NCBI RefSeq assembly: GCF_020085105.1
Contig: NC_058052.1
Coordinates: 15,514,233 to 15,578,232, forward strand
Origin: Siniperca chuatsi
Lineage: Eukaryota > Chordata > Actinopteri > Centrarchiformes > Sinipercidae
DNA length: 64,000 nt
Direction: 5' to 3'
Shown piece by piece: positions 45,095-56,050 of the stretch (position 1 is the first letter of the stretch; each line of letters opens with the position of its first letter). Below the pieces are notes generated by a model that was not told the DNA's origin, ran no database searches, and saw only the letters and a list, made by a program, of their open reading frames with translations. A program made the position numbers and the translations under genes.

Positions 45095-45514
45095 CAGGCC
45101 TGAGTTCCCCGCCGAAGCTTTGTGTTGGAGCTGCTCTTTACACAGCTCGGTATGAAAAAGCCAAAACCATGTGCTTGACTCTTCAGTTATATGCAACTGC
45201 AAGGTCAGAAATCCAATGAGGGTTCGCACTTTGTTGCCTACCTCCACATATTGATACCTATTACAACAAAGGTCTGTGTACAGATGTACAGTATATATAT
45301 TTGTCTCTTTGTAAATAATTTTAAAGGTAATATGCTATGATATATTCATTCACTACCTTGTGTATGTGCTGTTAAATGCATGGTCTGTCGAGCATTTCCT
45401 TGTGATATAAATGTACAGTTTTCTTTCTCTACATGCCTCATTGGTTAAAATGTTCATAGCAGCAATAACATCTCCTAGCGTTTCCTTTTTTCTCGTCATG
45501 TAGCAATTACCACA

Positions 45515-45520
45515 AATAAA
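45515..45520 (+). terminator. stox1 poly(A) signal
   Basis: AATAAA about 420 bases after the stox1 stop, with a GT-rich stretch (GAGGTGTATTTCTTGTC) downstream. Confidence 0.65.
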
Positions 45521-45539
45521 ATTGTGCATGTCAGCTGAG

Positions 45540-46500
45540 GTGTATTTCTTGTCATGATATTGCTTTACCATCAACATGAGTACCTGCAATGACAGTGCTG
45601 TTACTCAAGCAACAAATCTGGGACTTACTATCAGTATTGGCCATTATCAACTTCAGAAAGCAATATAGTTGTTGGCCCAATGCTACTTTTATCCATTTGT
45701 TTTATTAGCGTTTATGTTTATATTTGAGGATATAACTAATGACTATCAGCTGCCAGATTTCATTAAAAATATTACTTCTGTAAAGTTTATCCAGCATCTG
45801 TTGGTGGGAGATCCAAGGGCATTTGCATCAGCTTAAAAAAAAAACATGTTTAAATGCTATCTCTAGTGTAAATATCAGTGATGTAAACCAGACACTGCAC
45901 CGAACCCAGAGGGCTGATAAGTCCATATTATTTCTGAAGGTTTCAATGACAGTGGATCCCAACGTGGAGTGTCTACCTAAACAGGCAACTTAAGTCTGAC
46001 CCCCCAGCTGTGAAGGAACATAAACCAGTGTTGTGTATGCGAGTCTGGGAAGGAAGATAGTTTATTTTGATGTTTTTATGTAGTTCATTCACAAGAGTTT
46101 TCCCCATATACATCAAATAACACCTTTAACTCAGTTGCTCCGACACTAGATACACGAGTGCTTGCCCCACATCTCGAGTCTCCTTGTTGAATTACTATAA
46201 TTGCTGTTGGCCTCAAAACTTTTGAGATGGTGAAGACTGACACCATGTGGATACATTTAGGAAGTGCAAGGATGAGATTCATTTGTTTAACTGTGTTGCT
46301 TAGTCAAAAATGACTTAATAGAAAATACACTAGCATTACTTCATCTCACCTAGAATCACCATTATGCACCAGTCGTGCTATTTATTTAGCAGGATCTTAA
46401 AAATTTGAGGTAATCCTAATGAGGAATGGACATATTTATTTGGCTGAGGTTAAATACTTGTCCCATTTCATAACCGTATGTCATTGATCAAACACCACAC
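45540..46500. other. Gap between the convergent genes stox1 and the zinc-finger gene
   Basis: About 1 kb separates the two predicted 3' ends. It holds no ORF of interest and no recognised repeat. Confidence 0.45.
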
Positions 46501-46514
46501 GAGAGTCAACAACC

Positions 46515-46520
46515 TTTATT
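46515..46520 (-). terminator. Probable poly(A) signal of the zinc-finger gene (minus strand)
   Basis: On the minus strand AATAAA is followed by GGTTGTTGACTC and GTGTGGTGTTTG, a G/T-rich downstream element. It would give a 3' UTR of about 1.8 kb. Other minus-strand AATAAA candidates lie between 46.4 and 47.4 kb. Confidence 0.5.
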
Positions 46521-48304
46521 TATCCATATATGTGCCACTCGGGAAGAGGTGTTACAGGATTTGCCCTTAAGAGAAGCCTATATGGATCATTTACAATTTT
46601 TCTTTCTACAATGAGGCCATTGACAAAAATGAAGGGGAGAAAAAAAAAAAAGACAATATGGTCGTAACAGTGTAAACACATGGTAATATACATGAAAGCA
46701 AAAAAAAGCAATTGGTATCAGTGACATCAAATTAAAATGTAGGGTAAGTTAGTATGAGTAATAACAAAAGACTCCTGAAAACCCTAACTTCTTTTTCTCA
46801 AATAACAGCTCGGCATACATTTCTACATAGCATGCAATAAGGCACCTATCTAACACAAGGAAGAAAACTATGCTACAATTTGAAGCACAATTGTTATCCA
46901 AATAAAAAGGAAAGAAAATATTGCTCACCATGTTCACTCCCATAAAAACTGTATCTCTCTCATTCCCTTTCATATAACCCAAGCCATATCTAAAAAAATA
47001 CATCAGTTTGTAAAAGATATTTTACACAGAACAGTAAATATAGCGCAATCCACTGGAATTCGGAAAAATCTGTAAGTCTTGTAAAAGTGAGATTTTCTTG
47101 TGTAGTCTTTTTAGTATAGACAACCTTTTTTTTTTTTTTTTAGATCAAATTGTGATAGTTTGCAGATCAACATGAATAAGAGTTACCTATATTCTATACA
47201 TGGGTAATTGAATTAGTCTCCAAAGCAATAAACAAAGTGTGATGTTGCATTTCATGTACATTTGGTGCGGGGGTACAGACAAAACTGCACAGTAAATAAT
47301 TAGGACACAGGTCATGTTGTGTATGCTACCCAGTAGGTTTTTATTTTCTATTATGCATTTCCTAATGGCTAAATTGCATGTCATAATAGACTCAGGGTGT
47401 TAGCCAGTATTGCTCTCTGTACAGTCTATGCAGCAGTGCTCACCCATCATAGACATACAAGAAAACAACCTTATAAATATACATGATGGCTCATGTCTGA
47501 TGGAGCCTAAATTCAAGAACAAGCTGCATGAGAACACCTGCAACATGTTTATCTCCAACACGTAACAAATTAAAGTCATAAAAAGGAAAAAAAAAAAAAA
47601 AAGAAAGGTGGAGACGAAGTGGATATTACTATCAAAAATGTAATCTTTTGGAACAGCACACTACTCACCTATACATATATATATATAAAAGAAAATCAAT
47701 AAGTATTTACATTGGATTTTCGATGTTTGCTTCACATGGGTTATGTGGGTGAAAAACTATTTAAATCGAGACAACAGTTCTTGTTCACCAATTGTATTGG
47801 TAGCATTGAATAAAGTTGCAGCTGAAAAGCGCATGTGCCCACCTGAAGGTACATAAACTGAATTCTTCTATCAAAAAGACTAACCAGAGTGTGAAGCATA
47901 TTTTCCCCCAGGTAACAATTTTATCATGTAGATCTTCAAATCACATTTTTTTTTCTTTAAAAGTGTTCAAAAGAGGTCCTGGAGCAAGTGAAGCACAATC
48001 ACAAACAAGAACAGAGGCTCCTTTACAATCTATTATCATACCCTCTTCCTACTGAGCAAAGTCCTGGGTTCAGCTCTGAATTATAGGTTACACAGTCCTT
48101 CAGGACAAGCCATTTCCTTTTGAAGACTTGAGTGTTACTGTCCATTTATTCTCAACTGCTCCACTTCAACGTAGCAGTGTGCTGACCTGACGTTTCCTGT
48201 GGCGTGGTGATGTCAAATGATGGGACCATTGTTGGAACAGAAACAGGGGAGAGCAGGGATGTTTGCACTTGCATGGGACAGCATGTGAGGGTGGGAAAGG
48301 GTGC
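46521..48304 (-). other. Probable 3' UTR of the zinc-finger gene
   Basis: AT-rich DNA without coding potential between the stop codon and the suggested poly(A) signal. It includes T and A runs (near 47128-47142 and 47588-47603). Confidence 0.4.
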
Positions 48305-49960
48305 TCACTGATCTACATGGATCCTATGATGTCTGGAGAGGGAAGATGAATGGTTAAAGCCTTTTCCACACTGGGAGCATCTGTATGGTTTTTCAACAGA
48401 CAGGATGCGCTGTTTTGGGAAGGCGTTGTTAGGGAATCCCTTCCCAGTGGGAATGGTGCTGTACTGCTGCTGTTGCGGCTGCTGCGGTTGCGGCTGCTGC
48501 TGTTGCTGTTTGTTCTCCAAGTGAACTCTCTGATGTCTAGCAAGAGAGGAGGAGTGATTGAATCTTTTGCCACAGTGAGCGCAGGTGTAACTCTTTCCCT
48601 CTGAGTGGACTCTTTGGTGCCGGGACAGGGAAGAGGAATGATTGAAGCCTTTATCACAGTGGTGGCACATGTAGGGCTTGTCTCCCTGCTGGTGCACCCT
48701 CTGCTTCGGGGGAGTGCCGTAGGACAAGGTTTTCCCAGGCTGAGGTGGAGAAAACACTGGATTCTGCAGGTGGGTCTTGTGGTGGCGAGAGAGAGAAGAG
48801 GAGTGATTGAAGCCCTTGTTGCAATGTCTGCAGGTGTAGGGCTTCCCTCCGGCATGGACTTGCTGGTGCTTCTTCAGATGGCGTTTGCGGACAAAACTCT
48901 TCCTGCACATGTTGCATTTGTATGGCTTCTCACCCGAGTGGATCCTCTGGTGCTCTCTCAGAGTGGCAGCAGCCGCAAAACACTTTCCACATTGTGCGCA
49001 CCGGTGGGGTTTGTCGCCGAGCACGACTGCAGCGTGGGTCTTCTGGTGCTGCTTCAGGTTGGAAGTTGTAGCGAAGCCCTTGCCACACTGGCCGCAGGTA
49101 TATGGCTTCTCACGTGCATGGACCTCCTGGTGCTTTTTCAGATGCCTTCTGCGGACAAAGCTCTTCCTACACTGGGTGCACTTGTAGGGCTTGTCCTCTG
49201 AATGCATCTTCATGTGTTCTCTCAGGGTGATGGCCGCTGCAAAGCTCTTACCGCACTCTGAGCATCTGTGGGGCTTGTCTGGCAAATGAATCATCTGATG
49301 AGACTTGAGGCTGTAGGCATCAATAACATCTTTGCCCATAATCTCAACTCCGGGGGGAACGTAGGGCTTTTCTTTCATGTGAATCTTCATGTGCTGCTTG
49401 AGGCTGGCCTCCACAGCAAAGCTCTCACCACAGTGGACACAAATGTAAGGGTTGAGGTCCTTATGGATCTCAAAGTGTTGGTGAAGATCAGCTATGCTGC
49501 CAAAAATCTCCCCGCACTCGTTGCACTGCAGGCCATGGGCTTCATGTATGATTACACCATTCTCAGATTCAACTGTCAACTCCCCACCGTGGTCAGACTC
49601 TACTTTCACCACATGTTCACTTTCCGTCTTAAGCAGCACCTCTCCCAGCAGAGCCTCACTTCCTGTCGTCTTGATTTCTGCCCCAGTGAAACAGTGCATC
49701 TCACCATGTTCCACTTTAATGTAATCATGGTCTGACTCGGCCACAATTGCATCCACACAGGCTACAGCACCGAGCTCTGGCCCCAGTCCCTGGATCTTTA
49801 AGTCTGAGCCGTGGATCTCCAGCTCTAATCCACGCTTTTCTTCTGTCATGATCTCAGTTTCTGCTCCATAATGAAGGTCGACATGGCTGTGGGCTATGAC
49901 ACACTCCGACCCAAGTGTGTCAAGGCCGGGTGTGTCACATTCAGTCTCTGACTCCGCCAT
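48305..49960 (-). CDS. C2H2 zinc-finger protein, 551 aa, coding in one exon
   Basis: Predicted nuclear DNA-binding regulator; the orthologue is not recognised. The start is ATG 49958-49960 (MAESETECD). The frame is open upstream to a GTG at 50011, but the first ATG is used here. A splice acceptor (TTTTGCAG) places the exon edge at 50075, so 5' UTR lies at 49961-50075. Residues 1-140 are acidic with no KRAB, SCAN or BTB domain seen. Eleven intact C2H2 fingers lie at about 144-166, 172-194, 231-253, 259-281, 287-309, 319-341, 347-369, 375-397, 430-452, 458-480 and 526-548, plus a degenerate one at 200-225 that has lost its cysteines. Most linkers are KPY/KPH type. A Gln-rich linker lies at about 485-499. 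Fingers 9-12 share the helix NHSSSL(S/A)RH, which indicates recent finger duplication. Confidence 0.9.
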   Translation of the reverse strand: MAESETECDTPGLDTLGSECVIAHSHVDLHYGAETEIMTEEKRGLELEIHGSDLKIQGLGPELGAVACVDAIVAESDHDYIKVEHGEMHCFTGAEIKTTGSEALLGEVLLKTESEHVVKVESDHGGELTVESENGVIIHEAHGLQCNECGEIFGSIADLHQHFEIHKDLNPYICVHCGESFAVEASLKQHMKIHMKEKPYVPPGVEIMGKDVIDAYSLKSHQMIHLPDKPHRCSECGKSFAAAITLREHMKMHSEDKPYKCTQCRKSFVRRRHLKKHQEVHAREKPYTCGQCGKGFATTSNLKQHQKTHAAVVLGDKPHRCAQCGKCFAAAATLREHQRIHSGEKPYKCNMCRKSFVRKRHLKKHQQVHAGGKPYTCRHCNKGFNHSSSLSRHHKTHLQNPVFSPPQPGKTLSYGTPPKQRVHQQGDKPYMCHHCDKGFNHSSSLSRHQRVHSEGKSYTCAHCGKRFNHSSSLARHQRVHLENKQQQQQPQPQQPQQQQYSTIPTGKGFPNNAFPKQRILSVEKPYRCSQCGKGFNHSSSLSRHHRIHVDQ

Positions 49961-50075
49961 GAGAACACACTCCAGCCCCACGACCTCCGTTTTCCTGCCG
50001 GGCGATGACACAAGGAGGAATCGGGGGATATAGTTTTGTTCAGTGCTGCGCTGGTGCTCTTTTCAGTGAGCAGAC

Positions 50076-52343
50076 CTGCAAAAGAGGAAAATAAAGAGAA
50101 AAAATAAATAACTACAGAATCTTGATTTTCATCTATTAGTTTAGTTTGTCTGGACTGCCAATTGATAAACAGAAAAACAAATTCATCCAGTGCTAGAACA
50201 GAAGGCTAATCTTGTGTCCCTGACATCCTACAAATCTAAAAATTTGCGCTTTGGCATCAAATTCCACCTAACAGAAATATAGAATATTAGGATAACATGA
50301 ACCATGTTTCTTGTTTTATTACAAGCTGTTGGAAGTTCGCCACCCACTCCCCTGGAGAAGGAGCCCTGCTTGCCCAGGACAGACACCAAAACCTCAGCCA
50401 ACACAATATAGCATTTAGCTGTAGTGGTCAACTGATTCATCGGGCAGATCTTTGGCATTTTGAGATAATCAGCATTGGCCGATGCCTACGCTCACAGGGC
50501 TGATTTAAAAACAAGCCGTGGAAAAATTTTAGCACTCCCCTTGTGTCAATTTCGGCGTTCTACGGGTAGGTGCCAGTGAGTACTGTGAAACAGGTAGTTA
50601 CATCCAGCATCGGCATGTTTCCCACTGAGAGAAAATGGTAAGAATTCCTAGCTTTCAAAACTCAGTATATTTAACTGCCCAGACTTTTAGAGAGAAAATG
50701 CGAATAACTTTAGTTGGAAATTGTAACGGCACCAAGGCTTCAACCAGCTAAACTAGCTTACAGGACTCGAAAAACTATTGCCAGCCCCCACTCCCAACAA
50801 TCCTGGGTTGTAAAACATTTATCAGATTTGTCATTTGGGATGGTTGTGGGACGGTAAGAAAGTGGAACTGTGAAGCCTTTTATTGTTGGTGAGCATGTGG
50901 AGCTGTTAAGCGCGTTACATAAACATTTTCTTCATCAATGGCACAGGCTGTGCAATGTGAGTGAAGAAAGTTATTTATTACTGTGTTTGACAGCTTAGAC
51001 TGGCTACTTAGCTTGTAACCGAGTCTGGTCAACAAACGTACAACAATATGCTTCAAGGCTGTTTTGGAAAGGTGGCGATAAAGTTAGTTTTGAACCCTGT
51101 ACTATAAATCTCATGCACTCTGCTATAAGCTTGCCTAAATTTTCTCAGTCACCACCGTCTCTTCTAAATGTTAACACGTTTCTCCAATCCTAAATGACAC
51201 CAAAATTAATCTAAAAAACTGTTATTGGCTAGCTTTAAATATATATCCCATTAATTAATAAAAATTCCATCTAAAACATGTTACTGGCTAAGATAACCGT
51301 GTATATTAGATTGTAATGCGCATGGAATAATGGATTTATACATGAGTTTTTTAAAATTATGTTTTAACCTAAATAGTAGCAATTAAATGTTTTCTATTTA
51401 AATATTACAATAGGTGGCTGTACAGAAATCTAGCCCCTTATGGCAGTATTTCACTGAGCCAACAAAAAAAACAAACAAACAAACAAAACAAAACATGATA
51501 TTGGCATTATATATTCCTGCTCTCTAAATATGAGACCTGCCACTGAAAACCCCATATCTGTCGATCACTACATGGTTGGTGGCATAACAGCAAAGACATG
51601 GGCTGGAGGAGTGTTTATACTAATAGGTGATCATCGGTGTGACTAAGGGAAGCCCTTAATATTAAATGGGATTATTCTGCATTACTGTATATCCACTGGC
51701 CTATGTCCACTTGATCTAAAACATCGGAGCCTGCTGCATTATGCTTAGAAAAAGAAATGATTGTGTGGAGATTCATATGCTAAGGTCTCATAGTTCACAC
51801 TGAATAAAGTTGTGGAACTGATGAGATAAAATGCATTTTCCATAACTACATGCCTCGTGTGTCAATGCCATGCTCGCAATACTACCTAGCAATCTGAATG
51901 ATCAATTTGCAAGCTAGGTTTGCGCTCAAGCGGAGCTTTACCTCCCTAGCTAACACAATTGATGAAATCAAAGTGGACTACCACATTATGATCAAGCTCT
52001 CAATTATAACTTAATCCGCAAGCCAAAGCCTGACTTCCTCCAAAATTAGTTTTTGCGCGCAGTTCGTTATGCAGTATTATTATATTCAACTGGGAAGGTG
52101 TTAAAGCATTTAAATAGCAAGGTTTTGTTATTAAACACAGAACTTCTGGATGCTAGCCTTCAATAACAGCTACAAATAGCCTTCATAGCCGCTAGTTAGC
52201 TGGCTATGATCGAGAGGGGACTGGTTAACGACAAAACAGCAGCGTGTTAGCTGCTAATGTGTTCACGATTTAGCCAGCTAACTAGCTTCATAGCAAAAGC
52301 AACACGCGAGTAATTGTAGTAAGGACTGAAAGAACAGCGAAAT
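50076..52343 (-). other. 5' intron of the zinc-finger gene
   Basis: The intron is inferred from a minus-strand acceptor at 50076-50090 and a minus-strand donor GTAAGT at 52344-52349. No coding exon was recognised inside. TTAGCT-type short repeats thicken toward the upstream end. Confidence 0.5.
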
Positions 52344-53150
52344 ACTTACAATAAAATGGGTAAACGAACTGAACAATTTGGTGCCATTTCTGACACAACT
52401 ACCAACGCGGAAATTCTCCTTGTGCGAGTATTAACAGGCCATCTTGTTGTGCCACACCAGCACTTCCAGCTAGCCAAGATTACATGCTCGCCTAAGATGG
52501 CTGCCGCTAGCTAACGTTAGCCAAGTTAGCTTCCGCCCTTCAAAACATATTGAATTAGCTAGAGCTACCCCGAAGCGATCTCCGGGTAAGGCAAAAAACA
52601 CACAAAGCTTAGCCAAATATGCGTATGACAATATGGACACAAGCTTAAATCCTTGTGTTACACGCATTATCACCAAAGACGACGTTGTAAGCTAATGGTA
52701 AGTAGGTTAGCAAGCTAAGAGCCACATCGTAATTCCAACCAGAAGTTGGCTAGCTGAAACAAAGATGGCTAACCGTGAGGGCGATGAACGCTGCGCGAAA
52801 AGCCCGGGAAAGGACGCCTTTTACTTACATATGAATCCATGCAAGACACAAATCCCACAGCAAACGCAGTTTGAAATGCATTAACCGAACTAAACACAAT
52901 CCGACAAGCGCTTCAAATGCTGCTTAAGAGGGCGCGACGAATCTTGGCTACAAACCTACAGCCCTCCTTTACTGCGGCAGCACCCGACAACCGCACACAC
53001 GACTTCAATGGCGGCCTTGCTGATGTTAGCAGCTATCCAGCCGAGACAATATTAGCGTGCTGGCTACATAGCCATGATGCCAAGCTAACAAGCCAGCTAA
53101 TCCAGTTTGCTAGCACGGCTAAAGCCTGCGCTCCCGTTTAGTAACGTTAC
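52344..53150 (-). promoter_or_regulatory. Probable promoter and alternative non-coding first exons of the zinc-finger gene
   Basis: Two minus-strand donor matches GTAAGT lie at 52344-52349 and 52823-52828. Each follows CpG-richer sequence, suggesting alternative first exons starting near 52.35-52.5 kb and 52.83-53.0 kb. No ATG-initiated coding start in frame with the main exon is needed. The region is rich in CpG and GCTAGC/TTAGCT motifs typical of fish promoters. Transcription starts are not determined. Confidence 0.45.
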
Positions 53151-54010
53151 TAGCCTGTAGATTGTAAAACACTGGAGCGGAAGCTTTGCTATACCGCCCA
53201 TCCGACCATGTTAAGTCTGAGTTCGCATGCAAAGATAAACTGGACGTTGATTCATGAAAGGCGGACGGGCCGATTCTACAACGATGTAGTAGGTTATTTT
53301 TGAACGTCTTAAAAATAACCTGGATGCGATTCAAAGCTGAGATACTTCCTTATGCCAGTACGTCGCTGTGTCTGCTTTTCCAACAGAACAAAATGTTACA
53401 ACCAGTGCGAGTCAAGGCCTGTATTTTTCCATTACAAAGTTCGTTGCTATCAGAACTGGAGAAGCAAAACAGACCCATAGATAAAACCCCATACGCTGAC
53501 TACAATAAATAATATCATATTCAGTTAAACAGACTTCCCTCTGCCCTAACGCTGCAACTATTCACGACAGAGTAAGTTGAATTTAAACGATGAACAATCA
53601 ACAGCAGTGACGTTAAGGATCACGCCGGTTTAAAACATAAATTCTTGCATGCACACACCCACCTTTCTGTCCTTTTACTTTTGATTGCAGAAGAGAGAAA
53701 AAAAGAGAATCGTTTATATGCTTCAAACTCTGTGTTGAGAAGGGCTTTACAAGCTGTTGGAGGCTCGTCAAACCGCTGTGTGTGTCTTCCTCTCTCGGTC
53801 TGTGTGTGTAGCTGGCGCCACTGCTCATCTGGCGCCAACGTTGGACTACCGACGCACTTTAGCGAAAGCATTCATTGTCGTTTCAATACAGCACGGACAC
53901 CACTATCGCCCCCTACGGCCTAGGAGTCGTTCATGCAAGACGAAACAGGAGAGCATAAAGTAACACTTTTGTATTTTCATGGTCTTAATATGCAGTATTT
54001 GGTTAGTATC
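53151..54010. other. Intergenic DNA, no gene seen
   Basis: The short ORFs here have no splice or homology support. A pyrimidine- and TG-rich patch lies at 53775-53815. Confidence 0.4.
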
Positions 54011-54806
54011 AGTGGTGGAATGTAAGTAAGTACATTTACTCAAGTACTGCACCTAAGTACAAAGTCGAGGTACTTATACTTTAATTGAGTATTTCCATTT
54101 TACGGAACTTTATACTTCTACTCCACTACATCTCAGAGGCAAATATTGTACTTTTTACTCCACTACAATTGTCCGACAGTTACTTTTCAGATTACATCAT
54201 AGAAAAGGTTTCAGTCGTAGTCATCTGGACACTGTTTTCAGAAACAGGACGTTTCGGCTTCCATCCGGAAGTCATTCTCAATTGTGCATTTACAATGACT
54301 TCCGGATGGGAGCCGAAACGTCTTGATTCTGAAAACAGTGTCCAGATGATTACGACTGAAACCTTTTCTATGATAGAACACTCCTGGACGAATGAGGGAC
54401 TACACCGTCTTTTCAGATTACAGTTTTTCATACCCTTTCTGACCAGTGAGTATTTCTAAATTTGGTGATTATCATTTTGAATTTTTTCCCGATAAACTGA
54501 AGGAATAAGTGTTCCTTTAAAACAGCCCTGTTTTCAGCTTTGTGACTATGCATTTTCCAACTAATTCAAGTTTGTTTGTTTATTTAGCTTAAGAAGTAGG
54601 ATAATTTTCTCAACTCGTAAATTAACATTCACATCAAAATCACCAAATTTGGAGATACCTGGTTTTCACTGGACAGGACAGGTATGAAAAATTGTAATCT
54701 GAAATGTAACCATAGCTGTCAGACCAATGTAGTGGAGTAAAAAGTACAATATTTGCCTCTGAGATGAAGTGGAGTAGAAGTATCAAGTTAGTTACATTCC
54801 AGCACT
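54011..54806. mobile_element. Foldback hAT-type MITE (two inverted left ends) carrying a nested insertion
   Basis: The left end AGTGGTGGAATGTAAGTAAG, TACTTCTACTCCACTACATC and CTCAGAGGCAAATATTGTAC recurs in reverse orientation at 54715-54806. The inner arms (TTTTTCATACC, CAAATTTGGTGA) also mirror each other. The same left end begins the element at 56730, but that element has a different right end, so this copy is a foldback of one end. A 212 bp hairpin sequence interrupts the left arm at 54197-54408. Confidence 0.8.
54197..54408. mobile_element. Hairpin retro-insertion with 14 bp target-site duplication (possibly Penelope-like)
   Basis: The direct repeat CTTTTCAGATTACA flanks the insert at 54183-54196 and 54409-54422. 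Arms 54196-54276 and 54294-54374 are inverted copies of about 81 bp with a 17 bp loop, followed by an unpaired tail (CTCCTGGACGAATGAGGGAC). The right arm of the host MITE and the related element at 56.9 kb show the uninterrupted site, which confirms an insertion. A TSD of this length suggests target-primed reverse transcription. The core GATGGGAGCCGAAACGTC resembles the hammerhead motif of Penelope-like elements; that family call is an inference. Confidence 0.65.
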
Positions 54807-56050
54807 TGAAAACAGAATACAGATGGATGACAAATTAAAGGAAAAATCAACATCTTATTATGTGTCTTATTATGCCACCATGAGCCGCCAGAACAGCTCC
54901 AATGCTGCTGGTTGTAGATTCTCCAAAAGATATTCCCTCATTTGGTGTTTTGGTTATGGTAACGGAGAGTGGTAACTAACACTTCCCTCCAAAATCTCCC
55001 ATTATAGGTTCAGTTAGGTTGAGGTAAATGTGAAGGCCACATAATTCACATCAATATCATACTCATCAAACCATTCAAGGACCCCTTGTTCGCTGTATTG
55101 AAACATCTGCATTCATTATGTATAGCCAGTTATTTTATCCACAGAAGCTATTGTGAGAACATTAGCAATGCAGAATGTGATGCTTTTCAAAGATTATGAA
55201 TCTAGAAATATAACAACAATATTATTCTTTGTAGGTTTTACAATTATAGCTTTGAGGAGAATTATCAACTAGTTGTAGGACAGTCTTGTGTATACATTAG
55301 CAGTCAAATTGGATGAGGTTCGAGATGCTACACAGTTCTTTCATATACAGTATACTGTATTTGAGGGTATATGGTTCCTGTAGTAATGAATTAGTCCCAC
55401 AAGATGATGCTGTTTTACTATTGCCAGTGTTTGACAAGTTCCCGAATGTGTGGGCAGCACATGGGTAGGAGTCTAAACATAGACATAACACAAATGTGAT
55501 CTTGAAACAAACAAAACAAAGTGAAGGTCATTCCTTAACAGTGTAGATAAAATTAAAGTGAAAAATGCCCAGGCTAATGCTTTTTGAAGGTAACAGTCTG
55601 TCTGTCTATCTATCTATCTATCTTGAAGTTTAATTATGAAATATTGTACGTGAATAAGGGCTCCTTTTTTATTTTGGTAGTTTCAACTTTTCCTCTCCTT
55701 TGTCTCAACGCTCTTTGTTTCAGGCAGCATATTTGTAGTAACACCCATTCCCTGACAATTAAACGCCCAACCAGGAATACTGGTTTTACAGTGAGAGTAG
55801 ACCACATAGCTATAACATTCTGTCACACACAGCGTCAGTCACACAGTTTCACTGAAGCTGTTAACTTCAGGAACTCATCTTCTCTGTGGATATCTCGTTC
55901 TCCTCACTTTTTGTCGGGTCTTTTCTTTAGCTGTTGATCTCAGCACGGTTTATTAAGAGATTAACACACTGCTGCTGAGCTAAATCACCTGTGTATTTTA
56001 ATTTTGCTGTCATATCTGCTGGACATCTTTTTTTTTAACTCCTGGTAGAA
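54807..56050. other. Intergenic DNA upstream of the TRIM gene
   Basis: No gene was seen. A short (TCTA)n run lies at 55602-55622. An acceptor-like pyrimidine tract ending TAG at 56046-56048 sits directly before the TRIM start codon, so a non-coding first exon may lie upstream in this interval. Confidence 0.4.

Noticed and set aside
48313-49735. Long plus-strand and other-frame ORFs opposite the zinc-finger gene
   Set aside because: They are shadows of the regular finger codons on the minus strand, with no domain of their own.
54085-54459. 124-codon ORF on the plus strand and its minus partner
   Set aside because: Both are produced by the inverted arms of the hairpin insertion within a MITE and are not genes.
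55840-55870. ISRE-like AGTTTCACTGAA upstream of the TRIM gene
   Set aside because: Only a half match to the interferon-response element, so chance is likely.
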